From contig NZ_JARRQY010000018.1 of assembly GCF_037381185.1 (NCBI RefSeq), positions 1 through 64,000 on the forward strand: 64,000 bases of DNA, written 5' to 3'. A program made the position numbers and the translations under genes. Origin of the DNA: Acidihalobacter_A sp037381185. Its GTDB lineage: Bacteria > Pseudomonadota > Gammaproteobacteria > DSM-5130 > Acidihalobacteraceae. Shown here in pieces: positions 51,147 to 60,126 of this stretch. Position 1 is the first letter of the stretch. Every line of letters begins with the position of its first letter. The notes under the pieces are model-generated. The model ran no database searches. It worked only from the letters and a program-made list of their open reading frames with translations, and had not been told where the DNA came from.

Positions 51147-51686
51147 TCAGGACAGGCGCGGCCGCAGTTCTGGGCGGTCGGCGGGCAGCGCGCGGCCGGG
51201 GCGGTCGCGCAGCAGATATTCGGAGAACGGCCCGATGCGCAGCACGGGTTCGTCCTCATGGGAGTCGGGAAACAGCGGCGAGGCGAAGCCCGCTGCCTCG
51301 CGCAGCGGCGCACGGAGTTCGCGCGCCAGCGAGCCGAACAGTGCGCGCGAGGCGCGGTTGGAGGGGCTGACGGTCGCCTCTATGGCGTGCAGGTCGTCGT
51401 GCCGCGTCAGCACCGCACGCAGCAGACGCTTGCCGATGCCTCGGCCACGCGCCGCGGAGCCGACGCCGACCTGCCATACGAACCAGGTGTCGGGTTTGTC
51501 CGGCAGACGGTAGCCTGTGACGAAGCCGAGCAGCTTGCCGTCTTCCTCGGCCACCGCGCAGGTGTCGGAGAAGTGGGTGCACAGCAGCAGGTACACGTAG
51601 GCGGAGTTGCAGTCCAGCACGCCGGAGCTTTCGACCAGCCGCCAGATGCGGGCGCCGTCCTCGGCGCAGGGGCGTCGAATCTTCAT
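51147..51686 (-). CDS. ectA: L-2,4-diaminobutyrate acetyltransferase
   Basis: 179 aa GNAT acetyltransferase that forms N-gamma-acetyl-diaminobutyrate from acetyl-CoA. RRPCAEDGARIWRLVESSGV then LDCNSAYVYL is the EctA start, and GVGSAARGRGIGKRLL is the acetyl-CoA loop. The start overlaps the stop of ectR by four bases (ATGA), so translation is coupled to the regulator. First enzyme gene of the operon. Confidence 0.96.
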   Translation of the reverse strand: MKIRRPCAEDGARIWRLVESSGVLDCNSAYVYLLLCTHFSDTCAVAEEDGKLLGFVTGYRLPDKPDTWFVWQVGVGSAARGRGIGKRLLRAVLTRHDDLHAIEATVSPSNRASRALFGSLARELRAPLREAAGFASPLFPDSHEDEPVLRIGPFSEYLLRDRPGRALPADRPELRPRLS

Positions 51687-52231
51687 GCCGAGTTGATGTC
51701 CTTGGTGTGGGCCGATAGCGGCACGACCGAGGTGCCAGCTTCCTGGGGTGATTCCGTGAGCGGCGCGCCGCTGAGTACCGGCGCGACGTCCAGATCGGCG
51801 GCGTCCATCATGGAGGCGACGCGCTGCAGCGAGGAGAGCAGCAGATTGCGCTCCCAGTCCTCCAGCGCTTCCAGGCGTTTGGCGAAGCGCTCCTGCAGCA
51901 GCGGGGGGGCGGTCAGGAAACTTTCCAGCGCCTTGTCGGTCGGCTTGACGAACACGCGGCGCTTGTCGTTGACCGAGCGGACCTTTTCGACCAGTCCGCG
52001 GCGCTGCAGACGCTGAATGATCTCCGTTGCTGTCGCCTGACCGATGTTCACGCGTCGCGCGAGGTCGCCAACGGTGAGTTCTCCGGCCGCCATGAGCTGC
52101 TTGAGGATGAGCAGTTGCGGGCTGGTCAGGCCGTGGGTACGGATCAGGCTGCGCGAGTGCGTATCGACCGCATGCATGATGCGGCGCAGGGCGATCATGA
52201 TGTCGTCGCTGATGTCTTGTGTGTTATTCAT
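51683..52231 (-). CDS. ectR: MarR family regulator EctR
   Basis: 182 aa winged-helix regulator (residues 30-130: THGLTSPQLLILKQLMAAGE, ARRVNIGQATATEIIQRLQR, SVNDKRRVFVKPTDKALESF). EctR1 in methanotrophs represses ectoine genes. Here the gene leads the operon and overlaps ectA, an order different from the usual separate or divergent ectR. ATG 52231 has no ribosome site, and a sigma-70-like promoter ends only a few bases upstream, so the transcript may be leaderless. Confidence 0.92.
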   Translation of the reverse strand: MNNTQDISDDIMIALRRIMHAVDTHSRSLIRTHGLTSPQLLILKQLMAAGELTVGDLARRVNIGQATATEIIQRLQRRGLVEKVRSVNDKRRVFVKPTDKALESFLTAPPLLQERFAKRLEALEDWERNLLLSSLQRVASMMDAADLDVAPVLSGAPLTESPQEAGTSVVPLSAHTKDINSA

Positions 52232-52239
52232 GGGTCGAT

Positions 52240-52268
52240 AAAGTATCGTACACGAAATGATTTGTCAA
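52240..52268 (-). promoter_or_regulatory. Sigma-70-like promoter of the ectoine operon
   Basis: On the minus strand TTGACA (52268-52263) is followed after 17 bases by TACTTT (52245-52240). The first T-T-G-A-C-A is a perfect -35. The expected start point is near 52233, almost on the ectR ATG at 52231. The gap 52262-52450 further upstream is AT-rich and holds no gene. Confidence 0.6.
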
Positions 52269-52450
52269 AAATGGTGCGCCCGCTCAGTCATGGTGCTGTT
52301 TTGTAACTTTATATAAATAAAATGAAATATCGCCATTTCTGGCGGTTCGAATGAGGCGTTCGGATATGGCGAAAGATTTTTTGGTTCTTGAAATGATTCG
52401 TTTACGAAGTTTTTGTAAAGGGGCAGATGAAGCCCTGCTCCTGGCTCGTT

Positions 52451-52747
52451 TCAATGGGGCCTGTGTAGCAGGGGCGTGTCGCCGCGATCGAGCATGCGCC
52501 GAATGAAGGCGGGATGGCCGGGCTCGCGGTGCTCAGGATCGTCGGCGCAGACCGATGGAACATGCGCGGCGCCGGCGAACAGGACTTCGGGTTCCATCAG
52601 GTCGAACTTGGAATCGTGCAGCTCGCTCGTGGTGGGTGCATCCTGTCCGTAGACGTCCCAGAACATGCGGGGATGCCACATGTGGTTGCGCACGTCTGGG
52701 TTCTGGAAGAGGTCGATGCAGCGCCGATTAAGCTCTTGCTCATTCAC
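52451..52747 (-). CDS. Hypothetical protein, 98 aa
   Basis: The start is GTG 52747, six bases after AGGAGG, a strong ribosome site. The product is soluble (NEQELNRRCIDLFQNPDVRN ... HMWHPRMFWDVYGQDAP) and ends in a His/Pro-rich tail. I do not know the family. The good ribosome site and protein-like composition support a real gene. It lies between the ectoine promoter region and the inverted-repeat element. Confidence 0.55.
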   Translation of the reverse strand: MNEQELNRRCIDLFQNPDVRNHMWHPRMFWDVYGQDAPTTSELHDSKFDLMEPEVLFAGAAHVPSVCADDPEHREPGHPAFIRRMLDRGDTPLLHRPH

Positions 52748-52836
52748 GGGTCACCTCCTGGCGGTGGTGTGAATGTGTCTGGTGAGCTGGCGGCAATGAG
52801 GATGGTGAGCCGGGGCCGACTCACCGGGTAAGTTCA

Positions 52837-53061
52837 GGGTCTGTTCAGACTATTGTGCGATGCGCTGCCGGGGCGGATTTTCGTGGTCCGTAAAGCACCG
52901 CGAACCGTGAAAATCTGTTCCGGCCCTACGGGTTGTGTCCGGTTGACCGCCACCCGGCGTCGCTCGGCGTTCATTTGGGATGACCAAACTTCTCTTCTCG
53001 CGCCTTGGTTGGAGGTCAACCGGGCGCAACAGTGCACCGTTCAATAGGCTGAACAGACCCC
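52837..53061. repeat. 225-bp MITE-like inverted-repeat element
   Basis: The left end reads GGGTCTGTTCAGACTATTG, and the right end, read inward, reads GGGTCTGTTCAGCCTATTG. These are terminal inverted repeats of about 19 bp with one mismatch. The inside has no coding frame I can support. The ends match those of the 62-bp element at 44573. It is therefore a likely non-autonomous mobile element. No clear target duplication is seen. Confidence 0.65.
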
Positions 53062-53114
53062 AGAACCTGTTGCGGAATTGGGTGCGTGCGCATGAGTGGA
53101 ATTCCGGCGGCCTG

Positions 53115-53969
53115 TTAAACCGTGTCGATCCGCGTTACTTCCACAGCGACTTCGGGGGCGGCTTTCCCTCCGCCGTAGACGATCCCCTTTAGAGGGGGGC
53201 AATCGGAGTAGCGCCTGCCCCAGGCCAGCGTGATGTGGCCGCCGCGGGCGACGGTGGCGTTGGTCGGATCGAAATCCAGCCAGCGTCCGTCGGTGTCACG
53301 TACCGCGGCCCATGCGTGGGAGGCACCGATCGCCGACTGGCCGCCGATGATGGGTTCGACGTAACCGCTGACGTAGCGCGCCGGCAGGCCCAGCGTGCGC
53401 AGGCAGCCTATGGCGATGCCGGCGAAGTCCTGGCATACACCACGGCGGTTGTCGAGCACGGTCTGCAGCGGCGTGGTGACGCTGGTGGAACCGCTGACGT
53501 AGGCGAAATCCTGGTGGATGCGTTTGCCGAGTTCGAGCACGGCTTCGCCCAGGGGACGGCCGGCCGGAAAGCTCGGCAGGGCGTAGTCGCGTAGCCTATC
53601 CAGCAGGGCCGGTGCATGCTCGGACAGCGTGAATTCGCAGCCCTCCACGTCGGCGGGGGCGGATTTCGCCTGTTCCCAGGGACCCCGGCCGGCGGTCTTC
53701 GTCCAGTCGTATTCGCTGCAGGCGACGGTGGCGCTGCTGATCACGGAAAAGTCTTCGTGAGGGGCGAGGTGTTCGATGAAACAGTAGGCGTTGCCGTAGA
53801 CGTCTGTATGCCAGAGGAGTTCATCGGCTTCCGGTTGGCATTCGAGCGTGAAGTTCCGCAAGGTCTGGTCACGATGTTCGCGCGGTTTGAGCCAGGCTAG
53901 GTGCAGCGCCCGCTCGGCTGGATTCGGGTAGCGGTAGCGGGTGCGGTGGATGATCTGCCAGTCGGTCAT
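53115..53969 (-). CDS. Transglutaminase family protein (bacterial, with N-terminal beta domain)
   Basis: 284 aa. The N-terminal domain (MTDWQIIHRTRYRYPNPAER) is the bacterial transglutaminase-like N-terminal region, and the core has Cys in RGVCQDFAGIAIGCLRTLGL, His in GASHAWAAV and Asp in WLDFDPTN. It is cytoplasmic with no signal. The start overlaps the stop of the upstream ATP-grasp/alpha-E gene by four bases. In related genomes such proteins occur with circularly permuted ATP-grasp and alpha-E genes, as here, and are predicted to hydrolyse or trim the peptides formed. Confidence 0.9.
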   Translation of the reverse strand: MTDWQIIHRTRYRYPNPAERALHLAWLKPREHRDQTLRNFTLECQPEADELLWHTDVYGNAYCFIEHLAPHEDFSVISSATVACSEYDWTKTAGRGPWEQAKSAPADVEGCEFTLSEHAPALLDRLRDYALPSFPAGRPLGEAVLELGKRIHQDFAYVSGSTSVTTPLQTVLDNRRGVCQDFAGIAIGCLRTLGLPARYVSGYVEPIIGGQSAIGASHAWAAVRDTDGRWLDFDPTNATVARGGHITLAWGRRYSDCPPLKGIVYGGGKAAPEVAVEVTRIDTV

Positions 53970-56404
53970 AGTGTGCGGTGAATACGCAGCTGCGGGGCGG
54001 GCGGGAAATAGTAGGTGGTCAGTTCGTCGGCCAGCGCGCGCAGATTGGCATCGATAGTCTGAAGCAGCCGGCCGGCGCCGTCGGGTTGGCTCAGCCGCTG
54101 GGCGACGAGGGGGGCGGCGATGGCGCGCACCCGGTCGGCCCAGTCGATACGCGTGGCGATCGGCAGGCCCGGCAGGCGCCGTGCTGCACGTTCCAGGGCC
54201 TCGAGCTGGTAACTCAGCGAACGTGCGAAGTCGGGCTCGCGGATCAGCAGGTCGAGCACGCCGGCGGCTTCCGGCGGCCAGCCATGGCTGCGGCGATGGG
54301 TTTCGGTGCCGCCGACGGCGGCCAGTGCAGCCTCGGCCAGGGCGTCTTCGCTCTGTGGGTCGGGTAGTGTGCCGATCAGAGTGTGATTTAGCAGCGTGAC
54401 CAGGCTTAGTGCACGTTCCAGACGCAGGCCGCAGGCGAAGAATGCTCCACCGTCATGCGGCATGATGCCTTCGCTGAAGATGCCTTCCAGCGCCCACAGG
54501 GCGGTCAGTTGGCGTTCCAGCCCCAGCAGGGCCTGAGAGCCGTCATGTCCGGTCGACGGACGCAGCTGACGGTTGAGCGCAGGCGCATCCGCTGGCAGGC
54601 GTTCGCGGATCGATCCAAGGCAAGTTTCGAGGTGGTTCAGATGTACGGACAGTCCCCCGGTCCCGGCGCTGCCGGTGATGAACTCGACCAGCGCGGCGTG
54701 CGGGTGGAGTCTGGGGACGGCGGGCATGCCGGCGAGCACGGCCAGTGTGTCGAGTAGACGTGTGCGCAATACCGCGGAGTCCGTGCCGTCGACGCGCCAG
54801 CTCCAGGCGCGCAGGCTGCGGCCCAGCGCCTCGGCGCGCGCCATGTAGCGGCCGGTCCAGAACAGGTTGTCGGCGGCATGCGGGGGAATGGGGGTGGCCC
54901 GGGCACGGTGTGGGCTGCGCAGCCAGGGCGCCTGCGCAGCGGTATCGTCGGCCGGAACCCACAGGTCCTTGCTCGGCCCGCCCTGGCGACCCCGGGTATC
55001 GGGATCGCCGGCGTGCACGGAGGTGCGCACCAGCGCGCCGGGCAGCACGGCGTAGCCCTCGTCGCCGGCCGCCGCGAAGCTGCGCAGCACGACGGCGCGT
55101 GGTGCGAGTCCGTCATCCTGCAGGACCGGCGCGGTGGAGTGCACGGCCGGGGCCTGGCCGATCCAGCGCCCCGGCTGGGCACGGATGCGCTCGGCAAGCC
55201 GCTCGCGGGCACTGCGGTCGAGGCTGCCGGGGAAGACCGCGGGGCCGAGTTGGCGCGCGATGGGGCGCACGACCAGCGAGTCGAGTCGTGCGAGCACGTG
55301 CTCCAGCGCCTTGGGTTGCCCGCACCACCACGTGGCGACCTGCGGCAACAGTAGCTCCTCGCCCAGCCAGGTGCGGCTCAGCGCAGGCAGAAAGGGAATG
55401 AGCGCGAAATTCTCCAGCACGCCGCAGCCGGGTGGGTTGATCAGGGTGAGGCGTCCGCGGCGCACCAGTTCGAGCATGCCCGGCACGCCGAGCAGCGAGT
55501 CGGGCCGCAGTTCCAGCGGATCGCACCAGTCGGCGTCGAGGCGGCGCAGCAGTACGTGCAGCGGCGCTCCGCGCGGCATGCGCAGGCTGCCGCCGGAGGC
55601 GTTCAGGTCGTCGCCCTGCAGCAGCGGGATGCCAAGGTGTGCGGCCAGTAGGGCCTGATCGAAGAAGGTTTCGTTGTACGGGCCGGGGGTCAGCAGGCCG
55701 AGGCTTTCGTAGGCGTCGCCGGCAAGCGCGCGCAGGTTCTGCTCGAAGGCGCCGAGGAAGCCGCCGAGGCCGGCGACCTGCAGGTCGCGATACAGCCGCG
55801 GCTGGGTTTCGGCCATGACACGCCGGTTCTCGAGCGCATAGCCCAGTCCGGAGGGGGCCTGCACGCGGTCGCTGAGCAGCCATAGCCGCTCGTCGGGCCC
55901 GCGCGCCAGGTCGGCGGCGTACAGTGGGAGCGGCTGCGGCCTGGGAAGCGGCGCGCCCACCAGCATGCGCAGGAACCCCGGATGGTCGAGCACGGCGGCA
56001 GGTGGTATGAGTCCGTCGTGCAGCGCGCGCTGGGGGCCGTAAAGATCCGCCAGCAGCAGTCCGAGCAGGTGCGCCCGCTGCTCCAGGCCCTTGCTGACGC
56101 GGTGCCATTGGGGGGCGTCGATCAGCAGCGGCAGGGCATCCAGCGCCCAGGGATGTTCGGGACCCTGCGGGTTGCCGTAGACGTGGTAGGTGGCGCCGTC
56201 CTCGCGCAGGCGGCGCTTGATTTCGCGTTGTCGCCGCCGCATTTCGTCCAGGCCGACGAGATCCAGGCGTTCGCCGAAGGCCTTCCATGCGGAGCGCGGC
56301 TTGCCGTCCGCGCCGAGCATTTCGTCCAGGCCGGTGCAGCGCCGGCGGTAGGCTTCGGTCAGCCGCTCGGTCGTGTCGGCGAATGTGCCGCTCGCATCGC
56401 TCAT
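53966..56404 (-). CDS. Fusion of circularly permuted type-2 ATP-grasp and alpha-E domains
   Basis: 812 aa. The first 490 or so residues are the circularly permuted ATP-grasp (WLLSDRVQAPSGLGYALENR, LLTPGPYNETFFDQALLAAH, DSLLGVPGMLELVRRGRLTL). The remaining 310 are an alpha-E domain starting HAADNLFWTGRYMARAEALG. In the divergent operon the same two domains are separate genes at 60127 and 61583. Predicted ATP-grasp role: formation of an amide bond by carboxylate-amine ligation. Its catalytic segment is more divergent than that of the other copy (LDSLVVRPIARQLG versus LDKLVVKPANESGG), so its activity may differ. Confidence 0.9.
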   Translation of the reverse strand: MSDASGTFADTTERLTEAYRRRCTGLDEMLGADGKPRSAWKAFGERLDLVGLDEMRRRQREIKRRLREDGATYHVYGNPQGPEHPWALDALPLLIDAPQWHRVSKGLEQRAHLLGLLLADLYGPQRALHDGLIPPAAVLDHPGFLRMLVGAPLPRPQPLPLYAADLARGPDERLWLLSDRVQAPSGLGYALENRRVMAETQPRLYRDLQVAGLGGFLGAFEQNLRALAGDAYESLGLLTPGPYNETFFDQALLAAHLGIPLLQGDDLNASGGSLRMPRGAPLHVLLRRLDADWCDPLELRPDSLLGVPGMLELVRRGRLTLINPPGCGVLENFALIPFLPALSRTWLGEELLLPQVATWWCGQPKALEHVLARLDSLVVRPIARQLGPAVFPGSLDRSARERLAERIRAQPGRWIGQAPAVHSTAPVLQDDGLAPRAVVLRSFAAAGDEGYAVLPGALVRTSVHAGDPDTRGRQGGPSKDLWVPADDTAAQAPWLRSPHRARATPIPPHAADNLFWTGRYMARAEALGRSLRAWSWRVDGTDSAVLRTRLLDTLAVLAGMPAVPRLHPHAALVEFITGSAGTGGLSVHLNHLETCLGSIRERLPADAPALNRQLRPSTGHDGSQALLGLERQLTALWALEGIFSEGIMPHDGGAFFACGLRLERALSLVTLLNHTLIGTLPDPQSEDALAEAALAAVGGTETHRRSHGWPPEAAGVLDLLIREPDFARSLSYQLEALERAARRLPGLPIATRIDWADRVRAIAAPLVAQRLSQPDGAGRLLQTIDANLRALADELTTYYFPPAPQLRIHRTL

Positions 56405-56449
56405 ACGCGAGTACTGGGTTGCTGCGTAGGGTGGATCATGGGCGTGAGC

Positions 56450-59400
56450 TTATTCCCGCCGCAGATCCAGCGTATAGGGGTAGTCCCGGTTGGGCGGCTC
56501 GACCGGCGGCGCCATCGGCCCCGGCGGATGGCCTTCGGGGTGGAAACCGCCGAGGGAGATACTCGCCGGCGGTGGGCGCAGCGGGCCCTGGGTGTGGCCC
56601 ATGGCGCTGAAGCGGGTGATGCGCCGGCCTTCGGCTTCGTAGGCGTTGACCGGGAAAGTCTCGTAGCTGCGTCCGCCCGGGTGGGCGACGTGATAGGTGC
56701 AGCCGCCGACGGAGCGGCCGTTCCAGGTGTCGATGAGGTCGAACACCAGGGGCACGTGGACGCCAATGGTCGGATGCAGCGCCGAGGGCGGCTGCCAGGC
56801 GCGGTAGCGCACGCCGGCCACGGCCTCGTCCTTGGTGCCGGTGGCGCGCAGCGGCACGCGCCGGCCGTTGCAGGCGAGCACGTAGCGCTCGCCCGACAGG
56901 CCGCTGACGCGAACCTGCAGGCGCTCGACCGAGGAGTCGACGAAGCGCGCGGTGCCCTGCGCGCTGGCTTCTTCGCCAAGTACCGGCCAGGGCTCCAGCG
57001 CCATACGCAGTTCGATCTCGATGCCGCGCAGTTGCACGCGCCCAAGCACCGGGAAGCGGAATTCGACGAACGGAGCGAACCACTCGGCGGCGAAGGGGTA
57101 GCCGGCCTCACTCAGTTCGGCGCAGATGTCGCGCAGGTCTTCCTCGATGTAGTGCGGCAGCATCCAGCGGTCGTGCAGTTCGGTACCCCAGCGCACCAGG
57201 CGGCCGCGGTAGGGCGTGCGCCAGAAACGGGCCACCAGGGCGCGTATCAGCAGCAACTGCACCAGCGACATGCGTGCGTGCGGCGGCATTTCGAAGGCGC
57301 GGAATTCGACCAGGCCAAGCCGTCCGGTGGCGGAGTCGGGCGAGTAGAGTTTGTCGATGCAGAACTCGGCGCGATGGGTGTTGCCGGTGATGTCGACCAG
57401 CAGGTTGCGCAGCAGGCGGTCGATCAGCCAAGGGGCGGGTGTTTCGCCGGGAGGGATGCGCGACAGTGCGATCTCCAGTTCGTAGAGGTACTCGTCGCGG
57501 CCTTCGTCGGCGCGCGGCGCCTGGGAGGTGGGCCCGATGAACATCCCGGAGAAACAGTAGGACAGTGAGGGATGGTGCTGCCAGTAGGTGATCAGAGAGG
57601 CGAGCAGGTCGGGGCGGCGCAGGAACGGGCTGTCCTCGGGAGCGGCACCGCCGAGGGTGACGTGGTTGCCGCCGCCGGTGCCGGTGTGGCGGCCGTCGAG
57701 CATGAACTTTTCGGTGCCCAGGCGGGCCAGGCGAGCCTCTTCGTAGAGCCGTTCGGTGGTCTCGGCCAACTCTTCCCAATTCGAAGCCGGATGGATGTTG
57801 ACCTCGATCACGCCGGGATCGGGAGTGACGGCGAAGCTCTTGAGACGCGGATCCCGGGGCGGCGTGTAGCCTTCGATGACGACCGGCAGCGCAAGCTCGG
57901 CGGCGGTGTTCTCGATCGCCGCGAGCAGTTCGGCGTAGTGTTCGAGATGGGTGAGCGGCGGCATGAACAGGTGCAGCCGCCCCGCGCGGGCCTCGATGCA
58001 CAGCGCGGTATGGGGGATCTTGGCGAAACCGGGCTCGGTTTCGCAGGCGTCCGCACTGGGCGGCGCTTCGGGCAGTGCGGGTTTTGGTGATTCGACGTAG
58101 CGGGTGTAGCGCGTCTCGACCTCGCCGTGCAGGTCGGACGAGAGCGGTGGGCGTTGCTCGAAGCCGCTGCGTTCCGGGGTGATCTCGCGGTCTTTTTCGG
58201 CCGTCCAAGGCAGGCTGTCCAGCGGCAGGCGCAGTCCCATGGGCGAGGTGCCTGGGATCAGGTGCATGCTGCCGCGGCGGAACTGCCAGGGGCCGGTGCG
58301 CCAGGCGTTGCGCCGCCAGTCCCAGGCCAGCGGCAGGGCGTAGCCGACCGCTTGATCGAGACCGCGAGAGAGCGCGACGGCCAGCTCGGCACGCTGTTCA
58401 GGATGTTTCAGGTCTGCGGTCAGCCAGTCGACGTTGGACGGTTGGTTCGCCTCGTTCCAGAGGTGGTAGAGCGGATCCTCGAAGCCAGGGACCAGATTGC
58501 GTTCGCCATCCAGGCCGAGCCGTTTGGCGAGGCCGCTGGCGAAGGCGTGCGCCTGTCCGGCGCCGTGGCCATAGTCGCGGCAGTCGTCGGCGAGCAGTGC
58601 GGGATCGCGCCACAGCGGTGCGCCGTCGCGTCGCCAGTAACAGCTCAGCGCCCAACGCGGAAGCGCTTCGCCCGGGTACCACTTGCCCTGGCCGTAGTGT
58701 AGCAGTGGCGATTGGGCGAAGGCTGCGGCGAGGCGCTTGAACAGGTCTCCGGCACGCTCGCGCTTGTGTTCGCCCAGCGCCAGGGTGTTCCACTGCGCGC
58801 CGTCCATGTCGTCGACCGAGACGAAGGTGGGTTCTCCGCCCAACGTGAGGCGCACGTCGCCGGCGTCGAGATCGGCGTCGACCTTGCGTCCGAGCGCGAG
58901 TATGTCCGCCCAGGCGGCATCGTCGTACGGTTTGGTAACGCGCGGGTCCTCATGGATACGGGTCACTTCATTGACGAATTCGAATTCGACCTCGCAGTGG
59001 TCGGTGGCGCCGGCGATGGGCGCAGCGCTGGAGGGCTTGGGCGTGCAGGCCAGCGGAATGTGGCCTTCGCCGGCGAACAGGCCGGAGGTGGGATCGAGAC
59101 CGACCCAGCCCGCGCCGGGCAGGTAGACCTCGGTCCAGGCGTGCAGGTCGGTGAAGTCGTGGGTGGTGCCCTCAGGGCCTTCCAGGGGTTTTTCGTCGGC
59201 CACCAACTGGACCAGATAGCCGGAAACGAAGCGGGCGGCCAGGCCCAGGTGGCGCAGGATCTGCACCAGCAGCCAGGCGCTGTCGCGGCACGAGCCGCGG
59301 CCGATCTCCAGCGATTCCTCGCAGCTCTGGATGCCCGGCTCCATGCGCACGATATAGCCGATGTCGCGTTGCAGCCGCTGGTTGATGGCAACCAGGAAGT

Positions 59401-59827
59401 CGACCGTCGGAGTCTCTTCCCGGTTTACCTCGCGCAGCCATTCCATCAGGCGTGGGCCGCTTTCGCGGATCTCGAAATAGGGGCGCAGTTCCGTGGCCAG
59501 TTCCGTGGCGTACTGAAACGGATAGTGTTCGGCCTCCGGTTCGAGGAAGAAGTCGAAGGGATTGATCGACACCAAGTCGGCGATCACTTCGACGTTCACC
59601 AGCAGTTCGCGAGTCGGCTCGGGGAAGGTCAGACGTGCGAGGTAGTTGCCGAAGGGATCCTGCTGCCAGTTGATGAAGTGCTCCGCAGGTTCGATCTTGA
59701 GCGAATAGGATTCGATCGGCGTGCGGGCGTGCGCGGCGGGGCGCAGGCGGATCACGTGGGGCGCCAGCCCTACCCTGCGGTCGAAGCGGTAGTGAGTCGT
59801 GTGACGGATCGCGACGCGGATTGCCAT
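56450..59827 (-). CDS. Transglutaminase - DUF2126 multidomain protein
   Basis: 1125 aa. An N-terminal transglutaminase module (residues 1-280; Cys in GRGSCRDSAWLLVQILRHLG, His in FTDLHAWTEVYLPG, Asp in LDPTSG) is followed by the large DUF2126 region (LTLGGEPTFVSVDDMDGAQW near 370, HTGTGGGNHVTLGGAAPEDS near 705). DUF2126 is related to the glutamine-synthetase/amidoligase-like fold in published predictions. The start is ATG 59827. First gene of the operon with the ATP-grasp/alpha-E fusion 45 bases downstream and the smaller transglutaminase. The product of the system is not known. Confidence 0.9.
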   Translation of the reverse strand: MAIRVAIRHTTHYRFDRRVGLAPHVIRLRPAAHARTPIESYSLKIEPAEHFINWQQDPFGNYLARLTFPEPTRELLVNVEVIADLVSINPFDFFLEPEAEHYPFQYATELATELRPYFEIRESGPRLMEWLREVNREETPTVDFLVAINQRLQRDIGYIVRMEPGIQSCEESLEIGRGSCRDSAWLLVQILRHLGLAARFVSGYLVQLVADEKPLEGPEGTTHDFTDLHAWTEVYLPGAGWVGLDPTSGLFAGEGHIPLACTPKPSSAAPIAGATDHCEVEFEFVNEVTRIHEDPRVTKPYDDAAWADILALGRKVDADLDAGDVRLTLGGEPTFVSVDDMDGAQWNTLALGEHKRERAGDLFKRLAAAFAQSPLLHYGQGKWYPGEALPRWALSCYWRRDGAPLWRDPALLADDCRDYGHGAGQAHAFASGLAKRLGLDGERNLVPGFEDPLYHLWNEANQPSNVDWLTADLKHPEQRAELAVALSRGLDQAVGYALPLAWDWRRNAWRTGPWQFRRGSMHLIPGTSPMGLRLPLDSLPWTAEKDREITPERSGFEQRPPLSSDLHGEVETRYTRYVESPKPALPEAPPSADACETEPGFAKIPHTALCIEARAGRLHLFMPPLTHLEHYAELLAAIENTAAELALPVVIEGYTPPRDPRLKSFAVTPDPGVIEVNIHPASNWEELAETTERLYEEARLARLGTEKFMLDGRHTGTGGGNHVTLGGAAPEDSPFLRRPDLLASLITYWQHHPSLSYCFSGMFIGPTSQAPRADEGRDEYLYELEIALSRIPPGETPAPWLIDRLLRNLLVDITGNTHRAEFCIDKLYSPDSATGRLGLVEFRAFEMPPHARMSLVQLLLIRALVARFWRTPYRGRLVRWGTELHDRWMLPHYIEEDLRDICAELSEAGYPFAAEWFAPFVEFRFPVLGRVQLRGIEIELRMALEPWPVLGEEASAQGTARFVDSSVERLQVRVSGLSGERYVLACNGRRVPLRATGTKDEAVAGVRYRAWQPPSALHPTIGVHVPLVFDLIDTWNGRSVGGCTYHVAHPGGRSYETFPVNAYEAEGRRITRFSAMGHTQGPLRPPPASISLGGFHPEGHPPGPMAPPVEPPNRDYPYTLDLRRE

Positions 59828-60126
59828 GACCAGCTGCCCCTTCCCTGTGTGATGAGCATCGTACAACCAAATGTAGGTTTCGTGCGCCGCAAGCTTAAGG
59901 GACAGCGCTATAGTAGTTGTTGGCAAAAGCCGTGCCCGGTCGGGTGAGGTTTATCTTCGGGGTTATGCGCGAAAATGGTGCGTCGATGTTCATGGCCTCG
60001 CGAGCCTGCCCGGCAATAGCGCGCCAATGCCCGGTGGATGTGCAAAATCGCGGTGGCATGGAGCATGCTGGTGATTCAGCACCGATCCGAAGGCGGACCG
60101 AAAACAGTCGGAGGAGTCCAGACAGC
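59828..60126. promoter_or_regulatory. Divergent promoter gap of the ATP-grasp/transglutaminase cluster
   Basis: This 299-base gap separates the two divergent operons and must contain both promoters. The plus frame is open from 59917 but has no start with a ribosome site; GGAGGAG at 60109-60115 lies before ATG 60127. I see no convincing operator. Confidence 0.45.
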
